A stretch of 64,000 nt of DNA, taken from the NCBI RefSeq assembly GCF_904849725.1, contig NC_058522.1, positions 229,747,084 through 229,811,083 of the forward strand, read 5' to 3'. This document shows, piece after piece, positions 1-12,720 of this stretch. The stretch is from Hordeum vulgare subsp. vulgare. Taxonomy: Eukaryota > Streptophyta > Magnoliopsida > Poales > Poaceae. The translations under genes were made by a program, and so were the position numbers. Every line of letters starts with the position of its first letter. The stretch's first letter is position 1. Below the pieces are notes generated by a model. That model was not told the origin of the DNA and did not search any database. It saw nothing but the letters and a program-made list of their open reading frames with translations.

Positions 1-452
1 GAGTACCGCACCTGATGTGTGCCTTGCTACAAGTATGTTAAGAGGTACACAGAGTGATCCAGGATTGAATCACTGACCAGCGGTCAAAGTTATCCTTAGT
101 AACTAATGGACTGAGGAATTTTTCTCGATTGTGGAGGTGGTTAAAGAGTTCGTGGTAAAGGGTTACGTCAATGCAAGCTTTGACGCTAATCCGAATAACT
201 ATGAGTAGTGAAAAGGATTCGTACGGTAGAGTAGATATTTGGAGTATTTCCGAATAGCACATAGTAGCAGCATCTATAAGATGACATAAATATTGGTAAA
301 GCTCACTCGGATCTCAAAGGGTTCAGAACCGTCGACTAAAACCTCTCTCACAAGCAAGACGTGATCAAACCCCATAACTCTAAGGGTGTTGGATTCGTTA
401 GAATCACATAGTGATGTGGACTAGATTACTGAATCTAGTGCAAGTGGGAGAC
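1..452 (+). pseudogene. 3' end of BARE-1/Angela-like Copia internal region (RNase H relic)
   Basis: This is the last part of a Copia polyprotein gene plus the short untranslated stretch before the 3' LTR. Around 140-215 the plus strand still reads like the Copia RNase H motif KGYVNASFDAN, where the usual form is KGYVDASFDTD, and it then runs into stops. The segment ends in the polypurine tract AGTGGGAGAC at 443-452, directly before the LTR. The rest of the element lies beyond the left edge. No open frame survives, so it is a relic. Confidence 0.8.
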
Positions 453-2330
453 TGTTGGAAATATGCCCTAGAGGCAATAATAAATTAGTTATTATTATAT
501 TTCTTCGTTCATGATAATCGTTTGTTATCCATGCTATAATTGTATTGATTGGAAACCCAATACTTGTGTGGATACACAGACAAAACATTATCCCTAGTAA
601 GCCTCTAGTTGACTAGCTCGTTGATCAAAGATGGTCAAGGTTTCCTGACCATAGGCAAGTGTTTTTACTTGATAACGGGATCACATCATTAGGAGAATCA
701 TGTGATGGACTAGACCCAAACAAATGAACGTAGCATGTTGATTGTGTCATTTTTATTGCTACTGTTTTCTACGTGTCAAGTATTTATTACTATGACCATG
801 AGATCAGATAACTCACTGGCACCGGAGGAATACCTTGTGTGTATCAAACGTCACAACGTAACTGGGTGACTATAAAGATGCTCTACAGGTATCTCCGAAG
901 GTGTCCGTTGAGTTCGTATGGATCAAGACTGGGATTTGTCACTCCGTGTGACGGAGAGGTATCTCGGGGCCCAGTCGGTAATACAACATCACACACTAGC
1001 CTTGCAAGCAATGTGACCTAGTGTATGTCACGGGATCTTGTATTATGGAACGAGTAAAGAGACTTGCCGGTAAACGAGATTGAAATAGGTAAGCGGATAC
1101 CGACGATCGAATCTCGGGCAAGTAACATATCGAAGGACAAAGGGAATGACATACGGGATTATATGAATCCTTGACACTGAGGTTCAACCGATAAGATCTT
1201 CGGAGAATATGTAGGATCCAATATGGGCATCCAGGTCCCGCTATTGGATATTGACGGAGGAGTCTCTCGGGACATGTCTACATAGTTCTCGAACCCGCAG
1301 GGTCTGCACACTTAAGGTCCGATGATGTTTTATGCGTATTTGAGTTATATGGTTGGTTACCGAATGTTGTTCGGAGTCCCGGATGGGATCACGGACACCA
1401 TGAGGGTTTCCGGAATGGTCTGGAAATGAAGATTGATATATAGGTTTGTCTCATTTGGTTACCGGAAGGTTTTCGTGCATTACCGGCATCGTACCGGGAA
1501 TGACGAATGGGTTCCGTATTTATACCGGGAGGGGCCCACCCACCCGGGGAGAAGCCCAAAGGCTTTGTGGGGGAACACCAGCCCATAGTGGGCTGGTGGG
1601 CAAGCCCAAGAGGGCCCTTGCGGAAGAGGAAGGAAAAAACCAACAAGGGAGAAAAGGAAAAAAAAGAGAGGAGGTGGGAGAGAAGAGGAGGACTCCTCCC
1701 CCTCCAAACCGAATTGGAGAGGGACTCCTCCTCCCCCTTCGGTCGAACCCTTGAGGCTCCCTTGAGCCTCAAGGAAAGGTCCCTCCCCTCCTCCTTTATA
1801 TACTGAAGGTCTCGGGTGTTTTGACACAACTTTTTCCACGTGCATCCCGACACCTCTACTTCGTAGATTTCCCTCTAGATCGTATTTCTGCGGAGTTCGG
1901 GCGAAGCCCTGCTGGAATAGATCACCACCAACCTCCGGAGCGTCGTCCCGCTGCCGGAGAACTCATCTACCTCTCTGTCTCTCTTGCTGGATCAAGAAGG
2001 CCGAGATCATCGCCGTGTTGTACGTGTGCTGAACGCAGAGGTGCCGTCCGTTCGGCACTAGATCGGGAAGGATCATGATGAGATCGCGAGACGGATCGTG
2101 ATGAAGTTCGCGGGACGGATCGTGATGGGATCGTGGGATGGAGTGTACGACTACGGTGATTTGAATCACGCAAGTTGTTCCACTACATCGTCCGTGTTTC
2201 TTAACGCTTACCGCCGTGCGATCTACAAGGGTACGTAGATCGGAAATCTCCTCTCGTAGATGAACATCACCATGATAGGTATTGCGTGTGCGTAAGAATT
2301 TTTTTGTTTCCCATGCGACGTTCCCCAACA
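453..2330 (+). mobile_element. 3' LTR of a BARE-1/Angela/WIS-like Copia retrotransposon
   Basis: The LTR begins TGTTGGAAATATGCCCTAG and ends GTTCCCCAACA, so its TGTTGG...CCAACA ends form the short inverted termini typical of this Triticeae family. Its length is 1878 bp. A TATA-like box (TTTATATAC) lies at 1795-1803. The polypurine tract sits immediately upstream. The next bases, GCACC at 2331-2335, are the likely right copy of the target duplication; the left copy is outside the window. The element went into the LTR of the minus-strand Gypsy to its right, because homology of that Gypsy to its inverted partner runs right up to 2331. Confidence 0.92.
1795..1803 (+). promoter_or_regulatory. TATA box of the BARE-1/Angela-like LTR
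   Basis: TTTATATAC lies downstream of the GC-rich U3 part of the LTR and about 0.5 kb before its end, where the LTR promoter of this family is expected. Function is inferred from position only. Confidence 0.55.
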
Positions 2331-3179
2331 GCACCCCTCTCACTAAAGAAATATCAAGCTACTTGGTCGTAGCAATTCAATAGATGACAGAGATTTACGA
2401 AACTATGAGGACCATGCAAATAAGAATCATAAAACACACAGAAGTCTCAAATACTTTTCATGTATAATCTGAACATAAACCCACAATTCATCGGATCCCA
2501 AGAAATGCACCATACAAAAGGATTACATTGTATAGATCAAATCGAAGATGCGATGATCATTGTATTGAAGATCGAGAGAGAGAGAGAGAGAGAGAGAGAT
2601 CTTGGTACTAACTACAGACCCGTAGGTCTATGGTGAACTACTCACACATCATCACGAGGGTAGCAAGGTCGATTAAGAGGCCCTCATGACCGACCCCGTC
2701 TGACAGGGTGTCGGAACGGAGCTCCAGATGGGATCACCGTGGAACAAAGACTTGCAGTGACGGAAAAAGGTGTTTCACGATGTTCCTTAGGTTTTTTGGA
2801 ATATATGTGAATTTATAGGCCAGAGAATGGAGGTAGAGGGGCCACCAGGGAGGGACAAGCCATCAGAGTGCACCGAACCCCCTCGCCGCGCCCCGTTGGC
2901 TTGTGCCTCCCTCGTGTGGACCTTGGTCTTCTCCCGAGGCTTCTTTTGGTCCAGAATAAATCATAAAAAAGTTCCGAGGAAATTTGACTTCGTTTGGTAC
3001 TGTAAACGTGAAAAGTAAAAAACACAAAGAAAACAACAACTGGCACTAGGCACTCGGTCAATAGGTTAGTGCTCAAAAATTAATATATATTGGTAAATTA
3101 TTACTAAAAACGTATCCTAGGATGATAACATAATAGCATGGAACAATAAAAAATTATAGATGCATTGGAGACGTATCAA
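2331..3179 (-). mobile_element. Truncated 3' LTR of a minus-strand Gypsy element
   Basis: Read on the minus strand from 3179, the LTR starts TGATACGTCTCCAATGCATC, the start of a common Triticeae Gypsy LTR (Sabrina/WHAM type, name tentative). It aligns as an inverted copy with 9804-10660. It is cut at 2331 by the BARE-like insertion, so only about the first 850 bp are present. It holds a (GA)n tract at 2574-2599; the partner LTR has a (TC)n tract at 10391-10415. The polypurine stretch AAGCTTGGGGCTGAT lies just outside, at 3180-3194. Confidence 0.82.
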
Positions 3180-6000
3180 TCAGCCCCAAGCTTAATTATT
3201 GCTCGTCGAGTAGGTAAATGATAAAAACATAATTTTTGGTGTGACATGCTATCCAATATCTAATCTTTTGAATGTATGCACATTGAGAAATGATGAATTA
3301 AAAAACGGCAACATAGTAAAATTTATAAGCACAAGCAACAAAGTCATCAATCTTTCAAAGTATTCAATCCTAAAAGAATGTTTACCCCCAGTCATCTTAT
3401 CATATTAGCAAGGCATAGCTCTGTCTTGACCACATTAATACAAATGTCAAGCACCATGGTGTCCAAGTCACGCAATTGGATCGTACTTTTTCAATGTGAA
3501 TCAACTTTTTATTCTTCAGGCAATACATAAGCGTGAACCATGGACATAGCATAAGGGTGGAATAGAATATGGTGGTAGATATCAAATGGGTAAAAAGTGG
3601 AGAAGATAGTCCCACATCAACTAGGCGTACCGATGGGCTATGGTTATGCCCATTGATAGATGTCAATGCTAGGAGTAGGGATTGCCATGCAAATGATGCA
3701 CTAGAGCTATAAGTGTATGAAATCTCAACTGAAGCTAAGTGGGGTGTGCATCTGACTTGCTTGTTCATGAAGACCTCCGACATTTGTGGAAGCCCGTCAT
3801 CGGAACACGGAAGCCAAGTTTATAATAATGAAAACGTGATTCACAATAGCATATGAAAATGACATAACATTAAACTCTCTATATGAGGAACAAAGTGCCA
3901 CTTTGAGGCACAAGTGTGGAAAAGGATAATAGCAAAGTCCCTTCTGTCTTCTTCTCTCATTCAATTTTTTTTCTTATTATAGCGGGCTCATTTGCCCCCC
4001 CCCCCTCCCCATTTTTATTTCCTCACCGGGACAATGCTCAAACAATGATGATCATCACACTTTTAGTTACTTACAACTCAATGAGAACTCGATATGAAGA
4101 ACTATGAAACAATATGACTCAATGTGAAAGCCTCTCGTAGTGTAACAGGATGTGCAATGATCTAGCGTGACATGTATCAGCAATATGATGAATGGTGGCT
4201 TTGCCAAAAATTCTATGTCAACTCTATAGGATCATATAAAGCAATATGATGATGAACGAACTAGTCATATGATGTAACGATGGAATTTGCATGGCAATAT
4301 ATCTCGGAATGGATATGGAAATACCATGATAGGTAGGTATGGTGGCTGTTTTGAGGAAGATATAGGAAGGCTTATGTGTGACAGAGCGTATCATGCCATG
4401 GGGTTTGGATGCACCAGTGAAGTTTGCACAGATCCTCGAGGTGAGAATGGCCAATGCACAGTACCGAAGAGGCTAGCAAAATATGAGGAGGTGAGATTGC
4501 GTATGTCCATGATTTCTTATTAGTCATGAATAACTCATATACTTATTGCAAAGTTTTATTAGTTTTATGACAAATCAAATAACTACTTGCATGCCCCGAG
4601 GGAGGGGGTTGGGAGGACTTAACCATCACACGCCTCCGACCCGAAACAACACTAGGATTTTAACAAGGAATAGAAATGCTCACACATCCCCACCATGCCT
4701 TTTTTAATATTCAGACAAACAATAAATTAACAGCTCTTAATACTAGTACTTATACAAATCAACAATGATGCACTCACACCTTCTTCATATTACCACATCA
4801 ATATCATTAACCCGCCATTTCTCTTTACGTGCTACATGATGGTTTTGATTATCATACCAATTATTTTTGAAGTTGCCTTATGACCCATGCAAATTACCAT
4901 TATTATTCATTAACTCTCAAACAATAAAGAACGAGAGTGTAAATATTTCTATAAAATCTCTATGCCGCCGTGCTCAAAAAGATATAAGTGAAGTACTTGA
5001 GCAACTGCTAAGCTCAAAAGATACAAGTGAGCACATAGAATATTCTAACAAATAATGATGAACGTGTGTCTCTATCAAGTTGGTGTGTCGATCAAATGAT
5101 GATTGTGGCAAACTAAAAATAAAAGCAATCAAAAGCAAACGACGCTCCAAGCAAAACTCATATCATGTCACGAATAAAAATGTAGCTCCAAGTGACATAC
5201 CGATGGGTTGAGACGAAAGAGGGGATGCCTTCTGGGCATCCCCAAGCTTAGACGCTTGAGTCTTCCTAGAATATTACCTTGGTGTGCCTTGTTCATCCCC
5301 AATATTATGCTCTTTCCACTCCTTCTTCCTCCGTCCATCGCGATAACACCCAAAACTTGAAAACTTCAATCACACAAAACTCAAGAAAACTTTGTGAAAT
5401 CCGTTAGTATAAGCAACATATGGAATACTTTAGGTACTGTTATAAATTGATTCATATTTCATTATTGAATAATGGGTACTGGATTCTATCTTTTACATGG
5501 CTTATACCCCCTGATACAATCCATATCATCTTCAAAACAGGCAAACTATGCAAGCAAAAATAGAATCTGTCTAAAACAGAACAATGTGTAATGATCTGTA
5601 AAGAACCTATAACACCAAAAATTCTGAAACATTAGGAAGGCCTCAGGAATTTTCATGGAAATACTGTGTAAAAAATTCATCTTAAAAATACGTTCCACTA
5701 AAATCAGATAAGTTCTGCACTGGATGTCAAAGTTTCTGTTTTTGCACCGTATCAATTCTACTTCTCATATAAGTCATCCCAAAGAATTTACTTGGCACAA
5801 ACACGAATTTAAACATAAAACACAATCATTAGAGGTAATAATCATGTCATCACACAAAACCTAAAGTAAAAATCAAAAATTAAGATAAATGTTGGGTTCC
5901 CTCCGAACAAGCGCTATTGTTTTATGCCCCTAGCTAGGCATAATGCATATGATCAAGTGTTGTCATCTTTGACACTCAACCCATAAGTAGCCCTCATGAT
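3180..6000 (-). mobile_element. 3' non-coding internal region of the minus-strand Gypsy
   Basis: This stretch precedes the 3' LTR in the minus-strand Gypsy and has no convincing gene. It is an inverted copy of about 7000-9803. For example, the minus strand at 5168-5353 matches 7592-7795, and 4224-4454 matches 8520-8714, each at high but imperfect identity. Near 5890-5945 the minus strand reads CGCTTGTTCGGAGGGAACCC, a decayed form of the GCTTGTTGGGAGGCAACCC motif common in the 3' region of such elements. Coding parts (gag, pol) and the 5' LTR are missing. Confidence 0.75.
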
Positions 6001-6041
6001 GGATTCATAAGGTGGTTTGATTCTATTTCTAGGGAAGTGTT

Positions 6042-6975
6042 CCATTTCCACCAATCACTTTCTCCTGTATGTGAGGGAAACCCCTTGGATCTTGATCTTG
6101 GAGTTCTTTGTGAGCTCCTTGTTCTTCCTCTCATATTCCTCCACTGCTTTTGTTGTTGTGGAGGGATTTGAGTGTGAGGGACTTGTCCACTTCGTGTGTT
6201 TTTGCCATTGCATTAGTTGCATGAGTTTGAGTTCTCCACGATGATACGTGGAAGCGTAAAGTTTGAGAATCTTATTACCCTTTGGTACTTGGTACCCTAG
6301 AGATTGATCTTTGTGGATGCTTTGTCATCCTAGATTCTTGGTGGTGCCTCGGAGCTCCATAATTGTGGTGTAAAGCTCCGGGCAAGCGTCGGGGTCTCCA
6401 ATTGAGTTGTGGAGATTGCCCCGAGCATTTGAGGTCATCACGGAGCCATAGTCCATTGTGGTGAAGCTTTATGGTGTCGTTGGGAGCCTCCAATTAAGTT
6501 GTGGACATTATCCCAACCTTTTTTGTACGGGTTCAGTGATCGCCCTCAAGGGTCCCTTAGTGGAATCACTACATCTTGCATTGTGTGAGGGCGTGAGAAG
6601 ATTACGGTGGCCTTAGTGGCATCTTGGGGACCATTGTGCCTCCACACCGCTCCAAATGGAGATTAGCATCCGCAAGGGTGTGAACTTCGGGATACATCAT
6701 CGTCCCCGCGTGCCTCGGTTATCTCTTACCCGATCCCTTTACTTATGCACTTTATTTTATGATAGCCATATTGTTTGTTGTTATATATCTTGCTATCACT
6801 TAGTTGTTTATCTTTCTTAGCATAAGTTGTTGGTGCACATAGGCGAGCCTAGTTGTTTTAGGTTTTGTGCTTGACAAATTAAATGTTAGTTTTATTCCAC
6901 ATTTGTTCAAGCCTAAACCGTAATTATTTTAAAGCTCCTATACACCCCCCTCTAGGCGACATCCACTTCCTTTCA
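6042..6975 (+). mobile_element. 3' part of a Copia-type LTR, same family as the solo LTR at 50588-52989
   Basis: Read forward, this segment matches the reverse complement of about 50588-51470, starting at CACCAATCACTTTCTCCT and ending at the LTR terminus TCTAGGCGACATCC...CCTTTCA. Only about 0.93 kb of an LTR of about 2.4 kb remains, so its 5' part is lost. No primer binding site follows it. It lies exactly between the two inverted Gypsy copies. It could be the left LTR remnant of the Copia internal region at 11384-15154, which has the same orientation, but that link is inferred. Confidence 0.75.
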
Positions 6976-9803
6976 ACGTGTTTTATGATGCTCTCTTTAT
7001 TCCTCAATTCTTGTCTTTTATGTGAGCATCATTATTACCACACGCCTACGGCTATAAAGAAAGAGCTTGTTGGAAGACAACCCAATACTTTCCATCTTAG
7101 TGTGATGGCATGATTTTTTCCCTCTATAATGATTGTGTTTTTGTGTTTAAATTAGTGTTTGTGCCAAGTTATACCTTTGGGATGACTTGTACCATAAGTA
7201 TAATTGGTATGGTGCAAAAACAGAAACTTTGACATCCAGTGCAGAATTTCTCTTATTTTACTTGAACGTGTTTTTAGCTAAATTGTTTACACATTATTTT
7301 TCTACAAATTCCTTGGGTTTCCTAGTTGTTCAGAATTTTTGGAGTTATAGAAGTATAGGTTCATTACAGATTACTACAGGCTGTTTTGTTTTAGACAAAT
7401 TAAGTTTGTTGCTTGCATAGTTTGCTTGTTTTGATGATGTTATGGATTCTATCGGGGGGTATAAGCCATGGAGAAATTAGAACATAGTACCTATTATGAA
7501 ATAATGAAATGTGAATCAATTTACAATAGTACCTAAGTGTTTGATATGTTTCTTATACTAACGGATCTCACGAAGTTTTGTTGAGTTTGGCATGACTGAA
7601 GTTTTGGGTGTTATCGCGATGGACAATGGAATAAGGAGCAACAAGAGGCTAAGCTTGTGGATGCGCAAGGCACCCCAAGGTAATATTATAGGAAGACTCA
7701 AGCGTCTAAGCTTGGGGATGCCCAGGCAGTCATCCCCTCTTTCGTCTCAATCCATCGGTATGTCACTTGAAGCTATATTTTTATTCATCACTTGATATGA
7801 GTTTTGTTTGGAGCGTCATTTGCCTTAGTTTTCTTTTTATTTTTAGTTTGCCACAATTATATTTTGATGGAAACACCAACTTGAGAGAGATACACATTTA
7901 TCATGATTTGTTAGAATACTCTTTGTGCTTCACTCATATCTTTTGAGCTACACAATTGCTATAGTAATTCGCTTATATCTTTTTGAGCATGATGGCGTGT
8001 AGATTTTATAGAAATATTTGAACTCTCGTTCTTCACTTATATTTGTTTGAGAGTTAATAAATAGTAGCGGAAATTTGCATGGGTCATAAATCTAGTCCAA
8101 TAATAATAAGTATCCAATGGATGATAATCAAAACCTTTGTGTGGCACATAAAGATAAATTGTGGGTTAATGATATTGATGTGGCAATATGAAAAGGTGTG
8201 AGTGCATCATTTTTTATTCATAGAAGTAGCGGTATTAAAAGATGTTAATTCCTTGATTATCTGAATATTAAAAAGGCATGGAGGGGATGTGTGAGTATTT
8301 CTATTCCGCATTAAAATCCTTGTGTTGTTTCGAATCAGAGTCGCATGATGGTTAACTCCTCCCAACCCTCTCCCTCGGGGCATGCAACTAGTGCTTTAAT
8401 TTGTGATGAAACTAATAAAACTTTGTTATAAGTATATGTGTTCTTCAAGACTAATATGAAACCATGGACATACACAATCGCACCTCCACATATCTTGCTG
8501 GCCTCTTCGGTACCGTGTATTGCCCATTCTTTCCTCGAGGATCGGTGCGAACTTCATCGATGCATCCAAACCCCATGGCATGATACGCTCTGTCACATAT
8601 AAACTTCTCTTTATATTCCTCAAAACAACCACCATGCCTACCTATCATGGCATTTCCATAGTCAGTCCAAGATATATTGCCATGCAAATTTCCATTGTTA
8701 CATCATATGACTAGTTCATTCATCATCATATTGCTTTGCATGATCATATAGAGGTGACATAGCATTTGTGGCAAAGCCACCATTCATTACATTGCTGATA
8801 CATGTCATGCTAGATTATTGCACATCCTGATACACTGCCAAAGGCATTCATATTGAGTCATATCGAGCTTTTATGAGTTGGAAATAAATAAAAGTGTGAT
8901 GATGATCATTATTAGAGCATTGTCCTAGTGAGGAAAGGACTATGGAGACTATGATCCCCCCACAAGTTGGGAAGAAACTCCGGACGGAAAATGAAAATGG
9001 GGGAGGAAAAATGAGATCACCATAAAAAAGAATGAGATAAAAAGAGAGAAGCGACTTTGCTACTATCATTTACCACACTTATGCCTCAAAGTGGCACCAT
9101 GTTCCTCATGCAAAAAGTCTCATGATATGTCATTTTCCTATGCTAGTGGGAATCGTATTATCATTATTATAAACTTGGCTTGCGTATTCAATTGATGGGT
9201 TTCCTCAAATGCCCGAGGTCTTCATGAGTAAGCAAGTTGGATGCACACCCCACTTAGATTCATTCATACACTTATAGCTCGAGTGCATCATTTGCATGGC
9301 AATCCCTACTCCTTGCATTGATATCTACCGATGGGCATATCCATAGCCCGTTGGTACGCCTAGTTGATGTGGCACTATCTTCTCCACTTTTACCCCTTTG
9401 ATATCTACCACCATATTCTATTCCACCTTATGCTATGTCCATGGCTCATGCTCACGTATTGCGTGAAGAATAAAAATTGTATTCACTTTGAAAAAGTATG
9501 ATCCAATTGCTTGACTTGGACACCGTGGAGCTTAACATTTGTATTAATGTGGTGAAGATGGAGCCATGCTTTTCTAAATGAAGGATTAATGGGCATAAAC
9601 ATTCTTTTAGGATCGTATACTTTGAAAGATTGATGATTTTTTCCTTATGCTTATAATTATTACTATGTTGATGTTTTCTGATTCATCGTTTCTTAATTAG
9701 CATACACGCAAAAGATTACATATCGGATAGCATGTCACATCACAAATTCTGTTTTTATCATTTACCTACTTGAGGACGAGGAGGAATTAAACTTCGGGAT
9801 GCT
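6976..9803 (+). mobile_element. 3' non-coding internal region of the plus-strand Gypsy
   Basis: This is the inverted partner of 3180-6000 and has no convincing gene. The motif GCTTGTTGGAAGACAACCC at about 7068-7086 marks the 3' untranslated region of this Gypsy type. In one 200-bp stretch (7592-7795 against 5353-5168) I estimate close to 88 percent identity. The region ends with a degenerate polypurine stretch (ACTTCGGGATGCT) at 9791-9803 next to the LTR. The start is approximate, because homology to the other copy fades between 6980 and 7040. Confidence 0.75.
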
Positions 9804-11383
9804 TGATACATCTCTAATGTAACTATAATTTTTGATTGTTCCAAGCTGTTATATTATCTTCTCAAGATAATTTTTGGGTCATAATGCACCAATTTATATT
9901 GTTTTTTAGCACTAACCTATTAACCTAGCGCCTAGTTCCAGTTGCTGTTTTGTGCGTGTTTTTTGTTTTTTAGGTTTTCAATTCCAAACGAAGTCCAATC
10001 GCCATGAAATGTTTTTATGATTTTTATGGACCAAAAGTAGACGTGGAAGGTTCAGGAGGAGACCTAAAGCCACATGAGGAACCCACAAGGCAACACGGTG
10101 CGACCAGGGGGTGGTCGCGCCCTGATGCCTTGTCGCCTCCTTGTGGCCCCACTTGCCTTGTTCTTTGGCCTAGAAATTCCCAAATATTCTAGAAACCCTA
10201 AAGATATCGACGAAATACTTTTTACGCCGCCACAAGTCTGTGTTCCACGGCAAACCCATATGGATCTCCATTCCGACTATCTCTCGGAGGGGGGATCGAT
10301 CACGGAGGGCCTCTTCATCAACCTTGGCGCCCTTGTGATGATGCGTGAGTAGTTCACCACAAACCTACGAGTGTGTAGAGTATCTGGATATCTCTCTCTC
10401 TCTCTATCTCTCTCTTGATCTTCGGTACAATGATCACCGCATCTTTGCTTTGATCTATCTGATGTAATTCTTTTGTATGGTGTGTTTGTTGGTATCTGAT
10501 GAATTGTGGGTTTCTGTTCAGGTTATTCATGAAAAGTATTTGAATCTTCTCTGAGTTTATGATTTTTATTTTCATGATCATCATAGCTTCGTAAATATAT
10601 CCAATCTATTGAATTGCTTTGGCCAAGTAGTTCTATATTTCTTTAATGGTAGGTGTGCGTTGTAGTGGGTTCAACGTGGCAATTTTCTGTATATTCCAGT
10701 GACACAAGGGGACATGATGCGTGTTTGTCTTGCTACCACAAAGGAGAAAACGATGGGGTTTATTCATATTGATTGAGTTTAGTTTGTCTACATCATGTCA
10801 TCGTTCCCCAAGCATTACTTTGTTTTACTTAATACTCTAGATGCATGCTGGATAGCGGCCGATGGGTGGAGTAATAGTAGTAGGTGCAAACAGGAGTCAA
10901 CCTATTGCTTATGGACGTGATGCCTATATATACATGATCATTGCCATGAAAATCACATAAGTATTTGTTGTTCTATTAATTACCCAACAATAATTTGGTT
11001 ACCCACCATATGTTGCTTTCATGAGAGATGCCATTAGAGAACACTATGCCCCCGAGATTATTCACTTATATATTCAGAAAATATTATAATTTCCTCCCTG
11101 TTATTATTTGTCTTTTATTTTATTTTCAAGTCACAACTATCTAAAATTATCTACACACCTCATTCGCTTGCAAATAACAGGATCAAGGGGATTGACAACC
11201 CTCTTGCCCGCATTAGGTGCAAGTTGTTTGTTGTTTTGTGTGTAGCCGCTGAACATGGTTGAGGATTTATATTCCTATTGGTTCGATAAACCTTGGTTTC
11301 TTAATCGAGGTAAATACTAGCGTGCATTGTCCTATGATAACCCATTCCTCTTCACGAAAAACCAACACATATCACAAGTATCA
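9804..11383 (+). mobile_element. 3' LTR of the plus-strand Gypsy
   Basis: The LTR begins TGATACATCTCTAATGTAAC and ends CACAAGTATCA (1580 bp, TG...CA). Internal blocks seen in Triticeae Gypsy LTRs of the Sabrina/WHAM type are readable: ATGATGCGTGAGTAGTTCACC, TGAATTGTGGGTTTCTGTTC, and ACTCTAGATGCATGCTGGAT. The first 850 bp match the inverted LTR at 2331-3179. After the LTR, at 11384, sequence from an older Copia element resumes. Confidence 0.85.
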
Positions 11384-12720
11384 GTGACCTCTATGGGCCA
11401 AGCTATGGAAGATCTCGTGCATTGAATGCAAAGTCAATTTACTCATCTAAAGGAGAAAACTCTAACATTTGCCTTGATGATCCTGAAGAACTAAGTCGGG
11501 AGCTAGCAATGCTCGTGAGGAAATTCATAAATTCTCGAGAAGAGGCCAGTTTGGAGAATCTTCAAGAAGGGATGCGAAGAAATCAGAATCTTCATCGTGT
11601 GACTACAAGAAAAGAACTTGCCACAAATGCAAGAAGTCTGGCCACTACATAGATGATTGCCTCTCTGGGAAAAGGAATCAAAGAGGAAGAAGTACACGTA
11701 TGATAGTTCTGATGACAACAACAAGAAGAAGTCCTAAAAGTCCTCATCCCACAAGAAGAGTAGTTCCAGAAAGTCTCAGGCACTTATTGACAATGAAATA
11801 GATTTTGAAGAAGAATATGAAGAGTATGAGGAAGAGGAGAAATCTGAGGAGGAGTCACACTCTCGTGTTGCGATCCTAGCTCTCACTACTACTTTCCACA
11901 GCAAGTCCATATTCAACATCTAGGAAAATGGTAACGTCAATGACACTGACGTCAGCAACGACGACTTTGCTCCCACCTATTGTGTCATGATAAAAGGTGC
12001 CAAGATACTCAAATATTCATCCTTCTCTGAATCAAGTGAAGGTGAATCTGATGATAATCTGAAACCTAGCTATTTCAAACTTGCTAATATTGCCACTAAG
12101 CAACAAAGTGTTATGGAAAGGGTTCACAAACTGCTAGGCAAAAGCAGCGACCTATTGAATGAGGAAAAAGATAAGACTCAAAGTAGGATTGATGACTTTC
12201 AAAGTCTTAAGTCTAAGTATGATGACCTTCAATTGTTCAACATCGTAATGAAACTCTCTTAGGTTACCATGAGAAGCTTTCCTATGAATTTCTTCAAATA
12301 AATCAAGATCTTGAGAAACTAAGGGTATATCAGGATGACCTTCGTAGGGAAAACGATTCTTTTCTTGATCAACAGTACAGTTCCACTCAGGAAGAATTTG
12401 TTTCACCTTGTTTGAAATGCATCAAACGTGAAACAACTAATTCTTCACTTGAAAGTTAAAATGCTTCTATCGCTGCAACTTCTTCAACTATTTTCGTGTT
12501 TACAAATTCCTCATCTCAGGATACCACCAGTGTCACTAATGAAAGTGCATGCTTGAAAGAATTGTATGTGACATGCATGTACAAAAGTATCAAAAGGCAT
12601 CAGACCCTTTGCGATGTGCTCAGAAAGCAGATTCTGAACAGGAACCCTAGGAAAGAGGGTATTGCATTCAAAAGGAGACTCAATGCTGATCGATCCTACT
12701 AGAAACCTGAGCCGTAACCC
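11384..12720 (+). pseudogene. Copia gag relic with CCHC zinc knuckle
   Basis: Broken reading frames of a Copia capsid (gag) gene. At 11619-11660 one frame gives a zinc knuckle, C-HK-C-KKSG-H-YIDD-C, which fits the CX2CX4HX4C RNA-binding motif. Downstream are acidic and Ser/Lys-rich stretches (about 11800-12260), including a frame at 11987-12262 with coiled-coil-like DDFQSLKSKYDDLQ. Stops and frameshifts interrupt all frames, and the N-terminal part is missing because the Gypsy LTR abuts it. Not functional. Confidence 0.75.

Noticed and set aside
1389..1853. Overlapping frames of 99-154 residues on both strands
   Set aside because: They lie wholly within the GC-rich U3/R part of the BARE-1/Angela-like LTR, overlap in several phases and show no domain.
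2574..2599. (GA)n microsatellite
   Set aside because: Simple repeat belonging to the LTR; the matching tract in the partner LTR (10391-10415) explains it, so it is not an independent feature.
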